64,000 bases of DNA from Paractinoplanes deccanensis (GCF_016862115.1 NZ_BOMI01000107.1:1-64000), one strand, 5' to 3'. Positions 33,501-41,492 are shown, counted from the stretch's first letter. Made by a program: numbers and translations. Notes: a model not told the origin generated them from the sequence alone.

Positions 33501-34344
33501 CTGCGAGCTGGTGCTCGGCCCGCTGCACACGCTCACCCTGATCGCCGGCAACAACTACGGCCGCGACCTGCGCGAGGCCGGCGAGTACGAGGAGTCGATC
33601 ACCACGCTGACCGACATCCTCAACCGGCACCGCGAGGCGCACGGCGACAACGCGCCCAAGACGTACAGCACGATGGCGAACCTGGCCGTCTCCGAGCGCA
33701 GCGCCGGCCGCGCCCGGCAGGCCGCCGCGCGCCTCGAGCGGGCGTACGAGAACCTGAACCGGCTCCTCGGCCCGGACGGCCCCGAGACGCTGGCGTGCCG
33801 GCTGAGCCGCGCGGTGAACTCGCTGGCCGTCGGCGAGCTCGACAGCGCCGCCGACGAACTGGGCCGCGTCGAGAGCGCGTACCGCCGCAGCCTCGGCGAC
33901 ACCCACCCGCACACCATCACCTGCCGCAACAACCGCTCGGCCGTGGCCCGCGCCGCCGGCGACCTGCCCACCGCCCTGCGCCTGGCGACGCAGGCCGCCG
34001 ACGAGTTCACCGCGCGGCTGGGCGCCGCCCACCCGTACACCCTGGCCGCCCGCATGAACGTGGCCATCTTCACCGCCGAGTCCGGCCCCGTGCGCGAAGC
34101 CCACGACCTGATCGAGCCGGTCGTGGCCCGCCTCGACGCCCTGCTCGGCCCCGACCACCCCGACGCCGCCCGCGCCAGCGCCAACCTGGTCCTGATGCGC
34201 GACGACCTGCTGGGCCGCTCCGCCGCCGACGAACAGGCCGCCCTGCGCCGCCTCACCACCACCCTCGGCGACGCCCACCCGGCCGCGCAGGCCTTCCGCG
34301 AGGGCCGCTACCTGCACCGCACCCTCGACCCGCACCCGTACTGA
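30496..34344 (+). CDS. fxsT: FxsT: MinD-like/TIR-like/NB-ARC/TPR protein
   Basis: 1282 residues in four parts. Residues 1-290: a MinD/ParA-like ATPase with the deviant Walker A KGGTGRT (15-21) and VLVADWDLESPGL. Residues about 335-430: a TIR-like segment (VALRYAPDDRLWAEWVAKVL) without the WxxxE glutamate. Residues about 470-770: an NB-ARC NTPase, GMGGIGKT at 504-511, LIIFDNAEDV as Walker B. Residues about 880-1270: at least eight TPR units of the 42-residue kinesin-light-chain type (repeated HPHTLTTANGLGRDL, HPRTLSAMNNLASSE). This is the architecture of the Fxs TPR protein; it resembles STAND sensors, in which ligand binding to the repeats triggers oligomerisation. That mode here is inference. 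Confidence 0.92.
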   Translation: MTDGGGKVVTFYSYKGGTGRTMALANVAWILAANGKRVLVADWDLESPGLHRFYRPFIDPAALANSGGVIDLVREYEAATLLDVPRDENWHRDLARVSRHAFTISWDHFPDGGTLDFLGAGSENRHYARSVYERDWDEFYERLGGGKLFDALRADMKDHYDYALIDSRTGWSDVAGICTVQMPDVLVDCFTFSEQGIDGAATIAANITREKGPRPLRILPVPMRVDLAEKNRAEAGRLAAKQRFAGLPAGLSPAERDLYWATVEVPYLPFYAYEETLATFGDRPGSRTSMLAAYETLTSYITEGEITRLPAMDEPLRERTAARFVRPMLLPESAVALRYAPDDRLWAEWVAKVLEAAGITVGLDGAEPAPGARPMTLISSSNVADERARTSRDRGDARGALIVYVTDERPLRGVADADSAFLAGQTEEVAITRLLRLVGHAVDDFDRGRVGLRYPGRSTVLFNAPIRNVQFTGREDDLLNLRERLLRASTPVVLSGASPVALQGMGGIGKTQVAMEYAHRFRNAYDVVWWVNADPVAFVDTALAELGKELGLPSAGGIADQAQAVLTALRQGTVLPRWLIIFDNAEDVATVSRFLPSGPGGHVIVTSRDAAWGERAQTVQVDVFDRRESVAHLRRRVRDLRAEDASRLAEVLGDLPIAVAAAGAWLADTGKPVGEYLDYIDRYGMENLASVWELSLTRLQQRSAAAHRLLQLCSVMGPQIALDLVYGDRMAELLRPFDGRVADSMYRGALVQQINKLALLKVDVGSGQLHVHRMVQHVVRQRMSAEEQDEARRQVHLVLAAARPPGEVDDPATWPVFGQIWPHLEVSRAYDSREEAVRRLIIDRLRYVWFSGGFNDGRAMGTLFVERWERLRPTLADDAERDALDRQLLHLKFNLANILCDQAAFAEARALDEAVLARQRDLLGETHPHTLTTANGLGRDLRALGLYGEALANDERTYAAWLENFGPDHPRTLSAMNNLASSERLAGRVLDARDRERLAFERCELVLGPLHTLTLIAGNNYGRDLREAGEYEESITTLTDILNRHREAHGDNAPKTYSTMANLAVSERSAGRARQAAARLERAYENLNRLLGPDGPETLACRLSRAVNSLAVGELDSAADELGRVESAYRRSLGDTHPHTITCRNNRSAVARAAGDLPTALRLATQAADEFTARLGAAHPYTLAARMNVAIFTAESGPVREAHDLIEPVVARLDALLGPDHPDAARASANLVLMRDDLLGRSAADEQAALRRLTTTLGDAHPAAQAFREGRYLHRTLDPHPY

Positions 34345-34487
34345 TCCGGAGGCGCCGTGAAGCAGCGACGGGGGTGTCCGACTCGTTGGGCAACCGGACC
34401 ACCTGTAGGCCGCTCCGCAGGCCACTCTCGACCGCTGTCAGCAGTGCGAGGCGGCCGGCACACCGACCGCGGCTCGCCCGCGGCCGT

Positions 34488-34493
34488 TACCTT
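34488..34493 (+). promoter_or_regulatory. -10 box for leaderless membrane protein gene
   Basis: TACCTT ends six bases before the GTG at 34500. It shows that the next gene has its own promoter and is not part of the Fxs transcript. Confidence 0.4.
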
Positions 34494-34499
34494 GGGGCC

Positions 34500-35009
34500 G
34501 TGCGAACAGTGGAGGTCACCGCGCCCGGCGGCACGCGGTGGAGCGTACGAGTGGTGTGGGAACCGCGGTGGCGGGTGCTGGCCCGGCGGTTCGGCGGCTG
34601 GCGTGCCCAGCGCCGCAAGGACGTCGGGCCCGGCGACGTGCTGGGCGGCGGCGCCGAGGCGAGCAGCGAGATCGGCGGCCACCGGCTCGGTTCGAGCATC
34701 AGCGACGAGCTCGTGATCATCGGGATCGTGCTGTTCGCGCTGGTGCTGGCCGCCGTGCTGTTCTGGTGGGTCCTGCTGCCGCTTCTGCTGATCATTGTGG
34801 ACGCTCTGATCGTGTTGATCCTGCTGGCCGTCTCGCTGACCGCCCGCGTCCTGTTCCGCCGGCCGTGGATCGTCCGGGCGGCCGCCACGACCGGCGAGAC
34901 GACCGAGGTCGAGGTGGTCGGCTGGCGCGCCGCGCTGCGCCGCCGCGACGCGATCGCCGACTCCCTGCGGCACGGCCTGAGCCCCGCACCCGAGGTGATC
35001 GGCCGCTAG
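34500..35009 (+). CDS. hypothetical membrane protein with two-helix core
   Basis: 169 residues: an N-terminal soluble part (VRTVEVTAPGGTRWSVRVVW), a hydrophobic block at about 73-118 forming two membrane helices (VIIGIVLFALVLAAVLFWW and a following Leu/Ile-rich one) and a C-terminal cytoplasmic part with GWRAALRRRDAIADSL. Similar short proteins are widespread in actinomycetes with no assigned function. The 3' end shares a four-base overlap of stop codons with the convergent TetR gene. The start is the GTG behind the -10 box. Confidence 0.7.
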   Translation: MRTVEVTAPGGTRWSVRVVWEPRWRVLARRFGGWRAQRRKDVGPGDVLGGGAEASSEIGGHRLGSSISDELVIIGIVLFALVLAAVLFWWVLLPLLLIIVDALIVLILLAVSLTARVLFRRPWIVRAAATTGETTEVEVVGWRAALRRRDAIADSLRHGLSPAPEVIGR

Positions 35010-35731
35010 GCACCCTCCCGCTCGGTGATGCCGTCCAGGACGGTGGTCAGGTTGTGGCGGAAGGTCTCGTCGGCGTCGAGATGGGCGCCGTCGACGACGA
35101 GGCGGGCGACGGTGGGGTAGCGGCCCGTCGCCAGCATGCGCTGCAGGTAGGGGCCGTGGGCCGCCTGCCAGGCGGACAGGTCGGTGCCGGTCGCGCGGGC
35201 GGTGCGGCGCTCGGTGATCTCCCGGCGGAGCGCGCCGGCGAGGAACGCGTTGAGGGCGCCCAGCGTGCGCTGGAGATCGTCGATGTCGCGTACGGCCGGG
35301 GCCTGGCTGAGCGCCGCGGCGGTGGCCTCGCCGACGGCGAGCGCGTGCGGCCCGAGATGGGGCCGGGCGCCGAGCAGGTCGGCGAACCACTCGTGGTCGA
35401 GGGCGGCCGCGCGGGTCCGGTGCATGATGTCCAGCACCGTCGCGCGCCAGCCGGGCTGCGGGCCGGCCTCGGCGATCCGGGCGTAGACGGCGTCGACCAT
35501 CAGGTCGAGCAGCTCCGACCTGTTGACGACGTAGTCGTACAGCCGCATCGGGCCGACGCCCAGCTCCTTGGCGATCTTGCGGACGGACAATCCGTCGAGG
35601 CCGTGCTCGTCGGCGACCCGGATCGCGGCGGCGGCGATCTTCGCGCGGTTCAGCGGCACCGGCGCGGCCCGGGGCTGAGGCTCCGGCCGTTCCCAGACGG
35701 GCAACGCTGCGCTACCGTACGGCGTATCCAT
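35006..35731 (-). CDS. TetR-family regulator with tetracycline-repressor-type C-terminus
   Basis: 241 residues. The helix-turn-helix is at about 27-80 (RAKIAAAAIRVADEHGLDGLSVRKIAKELGVGPMRLYDYV), followed by an all-helical ligand-binding domain with ATVLDIMHRTRAAALDHEWFADLLGARPHLGP, as in TetR_C-type regulators. ATG 35731 is chosen; ATG 35740 adds three residues. It is divergent from a TetX-like FAD monooxygenase, and a 9-bp inverted repeat spans the shared start region, so it most likely represses itself and the monooxygenase. Effector unknown. Confidence 0.87.
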   Translation of the reverse strand: MDTPYGSAALPVWERPEPQPRAAPVPLNRAKIAAAAIRVADEHGLDGLSVRKIAKELGVGPMRLYDYVVNRSELLDLMVDAVYARIAEAGPQPGWRATVLDIMHRTRAAALDHEWFADLLGARPHLGPHALAVGEATAAALSQAPAVRDIDDLQRTLGALNAFLAGALRREITERRTARATGTDLSAWQAAHGPYLQRMLATGRYPTVARLVVDGAHLDADETFRHNLTTVLDGITEREGA

Positions 35732-35749
35732 GGGGTACATCGTACGGTA
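35713..35749. promoter_or_regulatory. operator of the TetR/monooxygenase pair
   Basis: TACCGTACG at 35713-35721 and CGTACGGTA at 35741-35749 are perfect inverted repeats 19 bases apart, each containing a near-palindromic CCGTACGG core. They cover the start codon of tetR and the likely -10 (TACGAT) on its strand. Confidence 0.7.
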
Positions 35750-35761
35750 AGGGTGTTGATG

Positions 35762-36892
35762 ATGCGTATCGCGATCGCCGGTGGCGGCCTCGGCGGCCTG
35801 ACGCTGGCACGAGTGCTGCACCGGCACGGCATCGGAGCGGTGGTGTACGAGCGGGAGGCGAGCCGCACCGCGCGGTCGCAGGGCGGCATGCTCGACCTGC
35901 ACCCGGAGTCCGGGCAGCACGCTCTGGCCGAGGCGGGTCTCACCGCCGGCTTCCGCTCCGAGGCGCGGCCCGAAGGGGAGGAGCTGCGCATCCTCGACCC
36001 GTCCGGGCACACCCTCGTGCACCACACGCCCCGGCCGGGCTCGTTCGCCGGCCGTCCCGAGATCGACCGGCGCGTCCTGCGCGACCTGCTGCTCGACTCC
36101 CTCCCGGGCGACACGGTCAGGTGGCAGCACCGGCTCGTCGCCGCGGCGCCACGGCCACACGGCGGTTACCAGCTGACGTTCGACAACGGCGAGACGGCCG
36201 GCTGCGACATCCTCATCGGCGCGGACGGCGCGCGCTCGGCCGTCCGGCGGCTGCTGACCACCGCGGAACTGTCCCCCGTGGCCACCCTGGTGGAGCTGAC
36301 GATCAGCGACGCCGACCGGCGCCACCCGGCCCTCGCCGAGCTGGTCGGCCCCGGCAACCTGTGGTGCGTCGGCGTCAGCCGGATCCTCGCGGCGCAACGC
36401 CTCGGCGACGGCAGCATCCGCGTGGGGATCTCCCTCCGCGCGGACCAGATCGACAGCGACATCGACACCTACCGCGGCAAACACGCTGTCCTGTCGCTGT
36501 TCGACGGCTGGGACGCCCGCCTCACCGCGCTCATCGAGGCCGGCGACAGCGCCCCGGTGCCACGCCGGATCGAGGCGATGCCCACCGGCACACGCTGGGA
36601 GAGCCGGCCCGGCATCACCCTCCTCGGCGACGCCGCCCACCTCATGCCGCCGGTCGGCGAGGGCGCCAACCAGGCCATGCTGGACGGCGCCGAGCTGGCC
36701 GCCGCACTGGCCGCCAACCCCGCCGACCCCGACACGGCCATCCGGGCGTACGAGGAGGGCATGTTCGCCAGGATCCAGCCGATCGCCGAGATGTCGGCAC
36801 GAGTCCAGGCGATGATGCTGTCCCCGACGGCGGCGGAGGACATCACCCGCTTCTTCACGCGAAAATCGGCCGAGCGCTTGTCCGCCGGATGA
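35762..36892 (+). CDS. FAD-dependent monooxygenase, TetX-like
   Basis: 376 residues of the PHBH-type flavoprotein monooxygenase group. The FAD dinucleotide-binding site IAGGGLGGLTLARVL is at the N-terminus, DG motif region CDILIGADGARSAVRR in the middle, and GD motif ITLLGDAAHLMPPVGEGANQAMLDGAELA near 285-315. Substrate hydroxylation of an aromatic or polyketide-like compound with NAD(P)H is expected; tetracycline degradation is possible by similarity but not shown. ATG 35762 or the ATG directly before it; AAGGG lies 5-8 bases upstream. Divergent from the TetR gene that probably controls it. Confidence 0.87.
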   Translation: MRIAIAGGGLGGLTLARVLHRHGIGAVVYEREASRTARSQGGMLDLHPESGQHALAEAGLTAGFRSEARPEGEELRILDPSGHTLVHHTPRPGSFAGRPEIDRRVLRDLLLDSLPGDTVRWQHRLVAAAPRPHGGYQLTFDNGETAGCDILIGADGARSAVRRLLTTAELSPVATLVELTISDADRRHPALAELVGPGNLWCVGVSRILAAQRLGDGSIRVGISLRADQIDSDIDTYRGKHAVLSLFDGWDARLTALIEAGDSAPVPRRIEAMPTGTRWESRPGITLLGDAAHLMPPVGEGANQAMLDGAELAAALAANPADPDTAIRAYEEGMFARIQPIAEMSARVQAMMLSPTAAEDITRFFTRKSAERLSAG

Positions 36893-37563
36893 GTGTTATC
36901 GGCGCCGTTCTCCGTGGGGAAATATTCGGCCTGCGCGATTTGAGTCAAGCCGCGTCGTCCCGGTGGGGGAGTATCCGGACGATCATGCGCGGCGGCTGTG
37001 CGGGGCTCGGGGCGCGCAAAGAATTGGCGCCGGCACGACGCGGTGTGGCTCTGCTCGGCCCGGTTGCGCTCCGTCGGTTGCGCTCGGCTCGGCCTCGGTT
37101 CGCTTCGGCGCCGAGGCCATCACCCGTCGATATTCGAGCCGAGACAGCGGCTTTCGCCGAGCCTCGCCACACGTGCGAAACCTTCGCTGACCTGCGTCGT
37201 CGTGCGCCGCCTTAAAGCTCAACCTGAGCTTTAGCCTCAACCTCAACCCCAGCTTTACCCCCGGACCCGGAAGCCGGTGATGCCGCCAGGTCGTCGACTG
37301 AGCTCGAAGCCGGTCAACGCCTCCGGCGACCCGTTACCGGTGGCCGAGCCGATCGCCGCAATGGCTGGCCGGGCGGCCGGCAGTCCGAGCAACAGCGAAA
37401 TTCCGGTCCGCGGCCTCAATGGCGAGGGAACGCGACGTCCAGCGTGCGCGCGCCGGTGCGAGGCCCAAGGGCGTCGTGCTGCGGCAGTACGGTGCCGCGG
37501 TCGAGCTGGTGAGGCGGCATGCGCCAGCTCGTGGCCGGCTTCCCCCTGCTGGGGTAGCCGGCC
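36893..37563. other. 670-bp stretch without credible gene
   Basis: Short open frames on both strands lack ribosome sites, family similarity and normal third-base bias. The first half has imperfect Cys/Gly/Ser-type repeats of GCTCGGCC and CGGTTGCGCTC; the middle has the hairpin at 37213-37233 with runs of CTCAACC, unusually C/A-rich for this genome. It may be a decayed gene or a transposon-free insertion site. Confidence 0.6.
37213..37233. terminator. TAAAGCTC/GAGCTTTA hairpin
   Basis: An eight-base-pair perfect stem with a five-base loop AACCT, in the gene-free stretch. It might end transcription from either side; its AT content is unusual in this genome. Confidence 0.45.
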
Positions 37564-38853
37564 TCAGAGCCGCAGGTGGTAGAGGTTGCGCCGAGGGCGC
37601 CGGTCACGGTCGACGTGCGGCGGGGGAAGGAACTCGGGCTGCCGGTCGGCGCCGAGGCGGATCTGCCAGCCCGCGGCCGGGTCGTGGACGATGCGGTGGT
37701 GGTGGCGGCAGAGCAGCACCAGGTTGTCGAGCGACGTGGTGCCGCCGGCCGTCCAGGCGATGATGTGGTGTGCGTCGGTCCAGCGGGGTGGCCGGTCGCA
37801 GTCGGGGAAGGCGCAGCCGCCGTCGCGGAGGTGCAGGGCTCGGCGTAGCGGGCCGGTGGCCAGGCGGCGGGTGCGGCCGACGTCGAGGACCTGGCCGGCG
37901 CTGCCGAGCACGACCGGGAGGAGGCGGGCGTCGCAGGCCATCCGGCGCGCTGCCGTGGCCGACAGGCGGCTGCCGGTGTCGGTGGTGGCCGTGCCCAGCG
38001 ACTGGGTCAGCTGGTCGTAGCCGACGGTGACCGCCAGCTGGGCCGGCTCCCCGCCGGTGTCGGGGAGCTCGCCGGTGCGCAGGGCCAGCCGGCACACCTC
38101 GGTCAGGGCGTCGGCGCGCCGCTGCGCCGGCGAACGGTCGTCGCCGGGGTGGGGTGCGCACAGCGGTTGCAGGGCGGCCTGCACGATCGCGGCGTCCTCC
38201 GCGCCGAGGCGCCCGGTCAGCCGGACCAGCCCTTCGGCCGGGGCGGACAGGGTGAACCCGCGGGCGCGCTGGGCTCGGGCCTCCTGCCGGGCCAGCGCCA
38301 ACTCGTCGGCCCGCTCGGCCAGGTGGGGGGCGACGTGGGCCAGGATGCGCTCGCCGATGCGGCGCAGCTGGTGAGCGGAGAGCCGGGCGGCCATGTCGAT
38401 CATCGTGGTTTCGGCGTTGCGGAGGATGTCCTCGGCGGTGGCCGGGCCGAGGTCGCCGAGCTCGGCGAGCCCTGTGGTGAGGTTGTCGAGGGCGTCGGCG
38501 ATCTCCGTGGCCTGGCGGATGTCGGCGTGGCCGTCGAGCAGGGCCTCCTGGAGGGCCGCGTGCCGGTCGAGCGTGGCGGCGCGTGCGCTCAGCTCCCTGG
38601 CCGGGTGGGGATCGAGGCGCAGCTGCGAGCGCAGCCACCCGGCGGTGGTGCGGTGGCCGTGGGCAGTGGGCAGGCCCCGGGACTCGGCCTCCCGCACGAG
38701 CCTGGCCTGCATGACCGCGACGGTCTGCGCGAGGTGATGGGTGGCCCGCAGGCAGGCGGTGAGGTCGTCGTCGCTCAGCGGCCACGTCGAGGACGCGGCG
38801 AGCTTGGCCGCGTCCTCGTTGAGCTCTCGCACATCTGCCAACATGAGAGCCAT
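37564..38853 (-). CDS. DUF222/HNH endonuclease domain protein
   Basis: 429 residues. The N-terminal and central 300 residues are the helical DUF222 domain (LADVRELNEDAAKL, WPLSDDDLTACLRATHHL, RLVREAESRG). The C-terminus has an HNH nuclease motif: CAFPDCDRPPRWTDAHHIIAW, then GGTTSLDNLVLLCRHHHRIVHD with the zinc-finger-like CxxC and the HH catalytic pair. These 13E12-type proteins are often multicopy in actinobacteria and are suspected mobile or toxic nucleases, but no activity is known. ATG 38853 chosen; ATG 38844 also fits. No Shine-Dalgarno is visible. Confidence 0.87.
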   Translation of the reverse strand: MALMLADVRELNEDAAKLAASSTWPLSDDDLTACLRATHHLAQTVAVMQARLVREAESRGLPTAHGHRTTAGWLRSQLRLDPHPARELSARAATLDRHAALQEALLDGHADIRQATEIADALDNLTTGLAELGDLGPATAEDILRNAETTMIDMAARLSAHQLRRIGERILAHVAPHLAERADELALARQEARAQRARGFTLSAPAEGLVRLTGRLGAEDAAIVQAALQPLCAPHPGDDRSPAQRRADALTEVCRLALRTGELPDTGGEPAQLAVTVGYDQLTQSLGTATTDTGSRLSATAARRMACDARLLPVVLGSAGQVLDVGRTRRLATGPLRRALHLRDGGCAFPDCDRPPRWTDAHHIIAWTAGGTTSLDNLVLLCRHHHRIVHDPAAGWQIRLGADRQPEFLPPPHVDRDRRPRRNLYHLRL

Positions 38854-38959
38854 CGTCGAACACACGTACGACACTTCTCGGGGCCGAAAGGCGACCACAG
38901 AGATCGACATTCACCATCTGCAAAGCCGGACCGGCGGGCCCGCAGGGCGCGAGACCCGC

Positions 38960-39744
38960 TCAGGGCCGGTATCGGCCGGCCAGCTCGGGCGACTGGCCGC
39001 CGAAGGCCGCCAGGTCCGCGTCGAAGACGCGGTGCAGCAGGCCATAGTCCTCCACGCCGGGGGCGATGACGGTCTCGCCGAGGCGGATGCCGGCCAGGGT
39101 GGCCGTGACGACGTCGGCGGCGGTCATGCGAGGCAGCGCCGACAGGTCCATGCCCTGCACCTCGTGGAACTCGGTGGCGACGATGCCGGGGCAGACCACG
39201 TGGACGCGCACGCCGGTGTCCGCCAGCTCCGCGTGCAGGGTCTGGGTCATCGCCACCGTGTACGCGAGCGTGCCGGTGTAGACGGCGCGCTGCCCGGGCG
39301 CCGGGGCGGCGGGAGCGGGGCCGGAGAAGGCCAGCATGCCGGCGACGTTGACGATCGTGCCGGCGCCGCGCTCGAGCATGCCGGGCAGGGCGGCACGGGT
39401 CAGCAGCGTCGGGGCCGTGACCTTGACGTGCATCAGCTCGCGGGCCTTCCGCGGCGGTAGGTCGGCCAGCGGCATGTAGTGGGCCACGCCGGCATTGTTG
39501 ACCAGCATGCTCAAAGGGCGGCCCGCGGCGATCTCGGCGACGGCCTCGACTCCGGCCTCGGTGGCCAGGTCGGCGGCGACGACCTGCACGCCGGTGCCGG
39601 GCAGGGACTCGGCGAGGGCTTCGAGGCGGTCCTTGCGGCGGCCGGCGATGACCAGTCATAGCCGTCGGCGGCGAGGCGCTCGGCGAAGGCCCTGCCGATG
39701 CCGGAGGACGCGCCGGTGACGAGGGCGAGTGGTGAGGTGCTCAT
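38960..39744 (-). pseudogene. short-chain dehydrogenase/reductase, frameshifted
   Basis: The N-terminal 30 residues (MSTSPLALVTGASSGIGRAF, ERLAADGYD) carry the SDR cofactor motif TGxxxGIG in one frame; the remaining 220 residues, with LVNNAGVA, the Tyr in YTGTLAYTVAMTQ and PGIVATEF, lie in another. The break is after codon DGYD at about 39655: the coding strand has GACTGGTC where GACCTGGTC (Asp-Leu-Val) would restore VTG..VIAGRR. One C is missing. Either a recent disabling mutation or a base-call error. No slippery sequence is seen to support programmed frameshifting. Starts at ATG 39744. Confidence 0.75.
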
Positions 39745-39800
39745 GATCTGACTGTCGCCCGATAAAGCGGGGAGAGCCAGGGCCACGCTCGTCCTGGGAC

Positions 39801-40691
39801 TCAGGGGGCCACCAAAGCGGGCTCGGCGAGCCACGACAGGATCTCGGGCAGGATCTCCATGGCGCCGAAGTGGGCCGAGCCGGACTCGACCTCGACCTCG
39901 GCGTGCGGGATGCGCGAGGCGAGCCAGCGGGTGTGTGCGGCCGGGACGCAGTTGTCCTCGGCGCCGTGCCACAGGCGGATGGGCTGGGTGATCTCCTCGA
40001 GGCGGAAACCCCAGTCGCGGCGGGTCGCCAGGACGTCGTCGATCCAGCCGTACGGGCCGCCGCGGGTGGCCTCCGCGTACGACTCCAGGAGCAGCTTCTG
40101 GATCGCGTGATCGCGGACGACCAGCACGTCGGGCAGGGCGATCTCGGCGCGCAACATGTCGAGCAGGCTCACCGGGCTGCGGCGGGTGCGGTCGGCCTGC
40201 AGCCGCAGGCTCTCGACCAGGCGGGACTCGTCCTGCCCGGCGGTGGTGAACTCGTCGACGTTGGACGGCATCATCCCGCCGTACCAGTCGATCTCGGCGT
40301 CGTGCGGGGCGAGGCTGACCAGCACGGCGGCGCGGGCGACCCGGCCGGGCAGGCGGGCCGCGCAGGCCAGCGCGTGCGGGCCGCCGCCGGAACGGCCGAC
40401 CACGGTGAACGCGTCGAGGCCCAGGTCGTCGGCGATGGCGGCCACGTCGGCGGCGCAGTCGGCCACGGACCGGCCACGGTGCCGGTCGGAGCCGCCGTAG
40501 CCGGGACGGTCGTAGCTGATCAGCCGGACGCCCAGGCGGTAGAGCACGCTCGCGCGGGGCCGGGGGCCGAGGCGGCTGCCGGGGGTGCCGTGCAGCAGGA
40601 CCACGGGGACACCGTCGGGTGCGCCCGCCTCCTCGTAGCGCAGCCGCCGCCCGTCGGCCGTGCGCACGTCCCGAAACGTCGTCGTTCCCAC
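39801..40691 (-). CDS. alpha/beta hydrolase
   Basis: 296 residues. Oxyanion-hole strand VVLLHGTPGSR, nucleophile elbow GRSGGGPHAL (Ser near 116), acid in LWHGAEDNCVP and catalytic His in SGSAHFGAME. The length and motifs match alpha/beta hydrolase-fold esterases or epoxide-hydrolase-like enzymes. GTG start. Divergent from nothing near, same direction as the SDR gene, which lies 56 bp downstream, so the two could share a transcript. Substrate unknown. Confidence 0.85.
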   Translation of the reverse strand: MGTTTFRDVRTADGRRLRYEEAGAPDGVPVVLLHGTPGSRLGPRPRASVLYRLGVRLISYDRPGYGGSDRHRGRSVADCAADVAAIADDLGLDAFTVVGRSGGGPHALACAARLPGRVARAAVLVSLAPHDAEIDWYGGMMPSNVDEFTTAGQDESRLVESLRLQADRTRRSPVSLLDMLRAEIALPDVLVVRDHAIQKLLLESYAEATRGGPYGWIDDVLATRRDWGFRLEEITQPIRLWHGAEDNCVPAAHTRWLASRIPHAEVEVESGSAHFGAMEILPEILSWLAEPALVAP

Positions 40692-40820
40692 GGCCTCTCC
40701 CGGGAGTCGGCAACCTCACGCAGTTGACTGGCAACCCTACTGACGTCTACCCGTCCCCACCAGTATCGAACGGTCACACCAGCCGGGAGTCGCAATTGGT
40801 GAACACCCGACAGAGTGATG

Positions 40821-41492
40821 TCACGGTTGGTAGCGGTAGCCCATACCCGGTTCCGTGATCAGGTGTCGCGGGCGGGTGGGGTCGTCCTCGAGTTTGCGCC
40901 GCAGGCGGGCCATGTACTGGCGCAGGTAGTTCGTCTCCGTACCGTATTGAGGTCCCCACACGTCGTGCAGGAGGCTGCGCTGGGTGATCAGCTTGCCGGG
41001 GTTGCGCAGCAGCCGTTCGAGCAGCTGCCACTCGGTGGGGGTGAGGCGCTGCTCGGGCGTGATGGTGTGGTCGGTGAGGTCGATCGTGTACTGCCCGAGG
41101 GTGACCGTGGCGGGAGCGGACCCGTCGGTCGTGTGCGCGCGGCGGGTCACGGCGCGGATGCGGGCGAGCAGCTCGTCGACGCCGAACGGCTTGGTCACGT
41201 AGTCGTCGGCGCCCGCGTCGAGCGCGCCGACCTTGTCGGTGCCCTCGGCCCGGCCGGAGAGCACGATGATCGGCACGGTGGTCCAGCCGCGCAGGCCGCG
41301 GATCACGTCGGCGCCGTCCATGTCGGGCAGGCCCAGGTCGAGCACGACGAGGTCGGGCGGGTGCGCGGCGGCGGTCCTCAGCGCGGCGGCGCCGTCGGGG
41401 GCGACGTCGACCTCGTACTGCCGGGCGCGCAGGTTGATGCGCAGCGCCCGCACGATCTGCGGGTCGTCGTCCACGACCAGGATGCGGGTCAT
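40821..41492 (-). CDS. OmpR-family response regulator, KdpE-like
   Basis: 223 residues: receiver domain (RILVVDDDPQIVRAL, phospho-acceptor Asp in DLVVLDLGLPDMDG, Lys in YVTKPFGVDELLARI) and an OmpR-type winged helix with LTPTEWQLLERLLRNPGKLIT and YLRQYMARLRRKLEDDPTRPRHLITEPGMGYR, the typical KdpE C-terminus. It overlaps the sensor kinase gene by four bases (ATGA), so they form a pair. No kdpFABC potassium-pump genes are present in the window. Confidence 0.9.
   Translation of the reverse strand: MTRILVVDDDPQIVRALRINLRARQYEVDVAPDGAAALRTAAAHPPDLVVLDLGLPDMDGADVIRGLRGWTTVPIIVLSGRAEGTDKVGALDAGADDYVTKPFGVDELLARIRAVTRRAHTTDGSAPATVTLGQYTIDLTDHTITPEQRLTPTEWQLLERLLRNPGKLITQRSLLHDVWGPQYGTETNYLRQYMARLRRKLEDDPTRPRHLITEPGMGYRYQP

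Noticed and set aside
26236..34344. Thoeris, CBASS or another known TIR defence system
   Set aside because: No SIR2/ThsA, no cyclase and no effector of those kinds; the FxSxx peptide and radical SAM enzyme identify Fxs.
35713..35749. CCGTACGG as a phage attachment site
   Set aside because: No integrase or tRNA nearby, and the position fits a regulator operator.
36963..37246. Short open frames on both strands in the gene-free stretch
   Set aside because: No ribosome sites, no family similarity, and codon use unlike neighbours.
39640..39670. Programmed frameshift in the SDR gene
   Set aside because: No slippery heptamer or downstream structure; a missing C explains the break.
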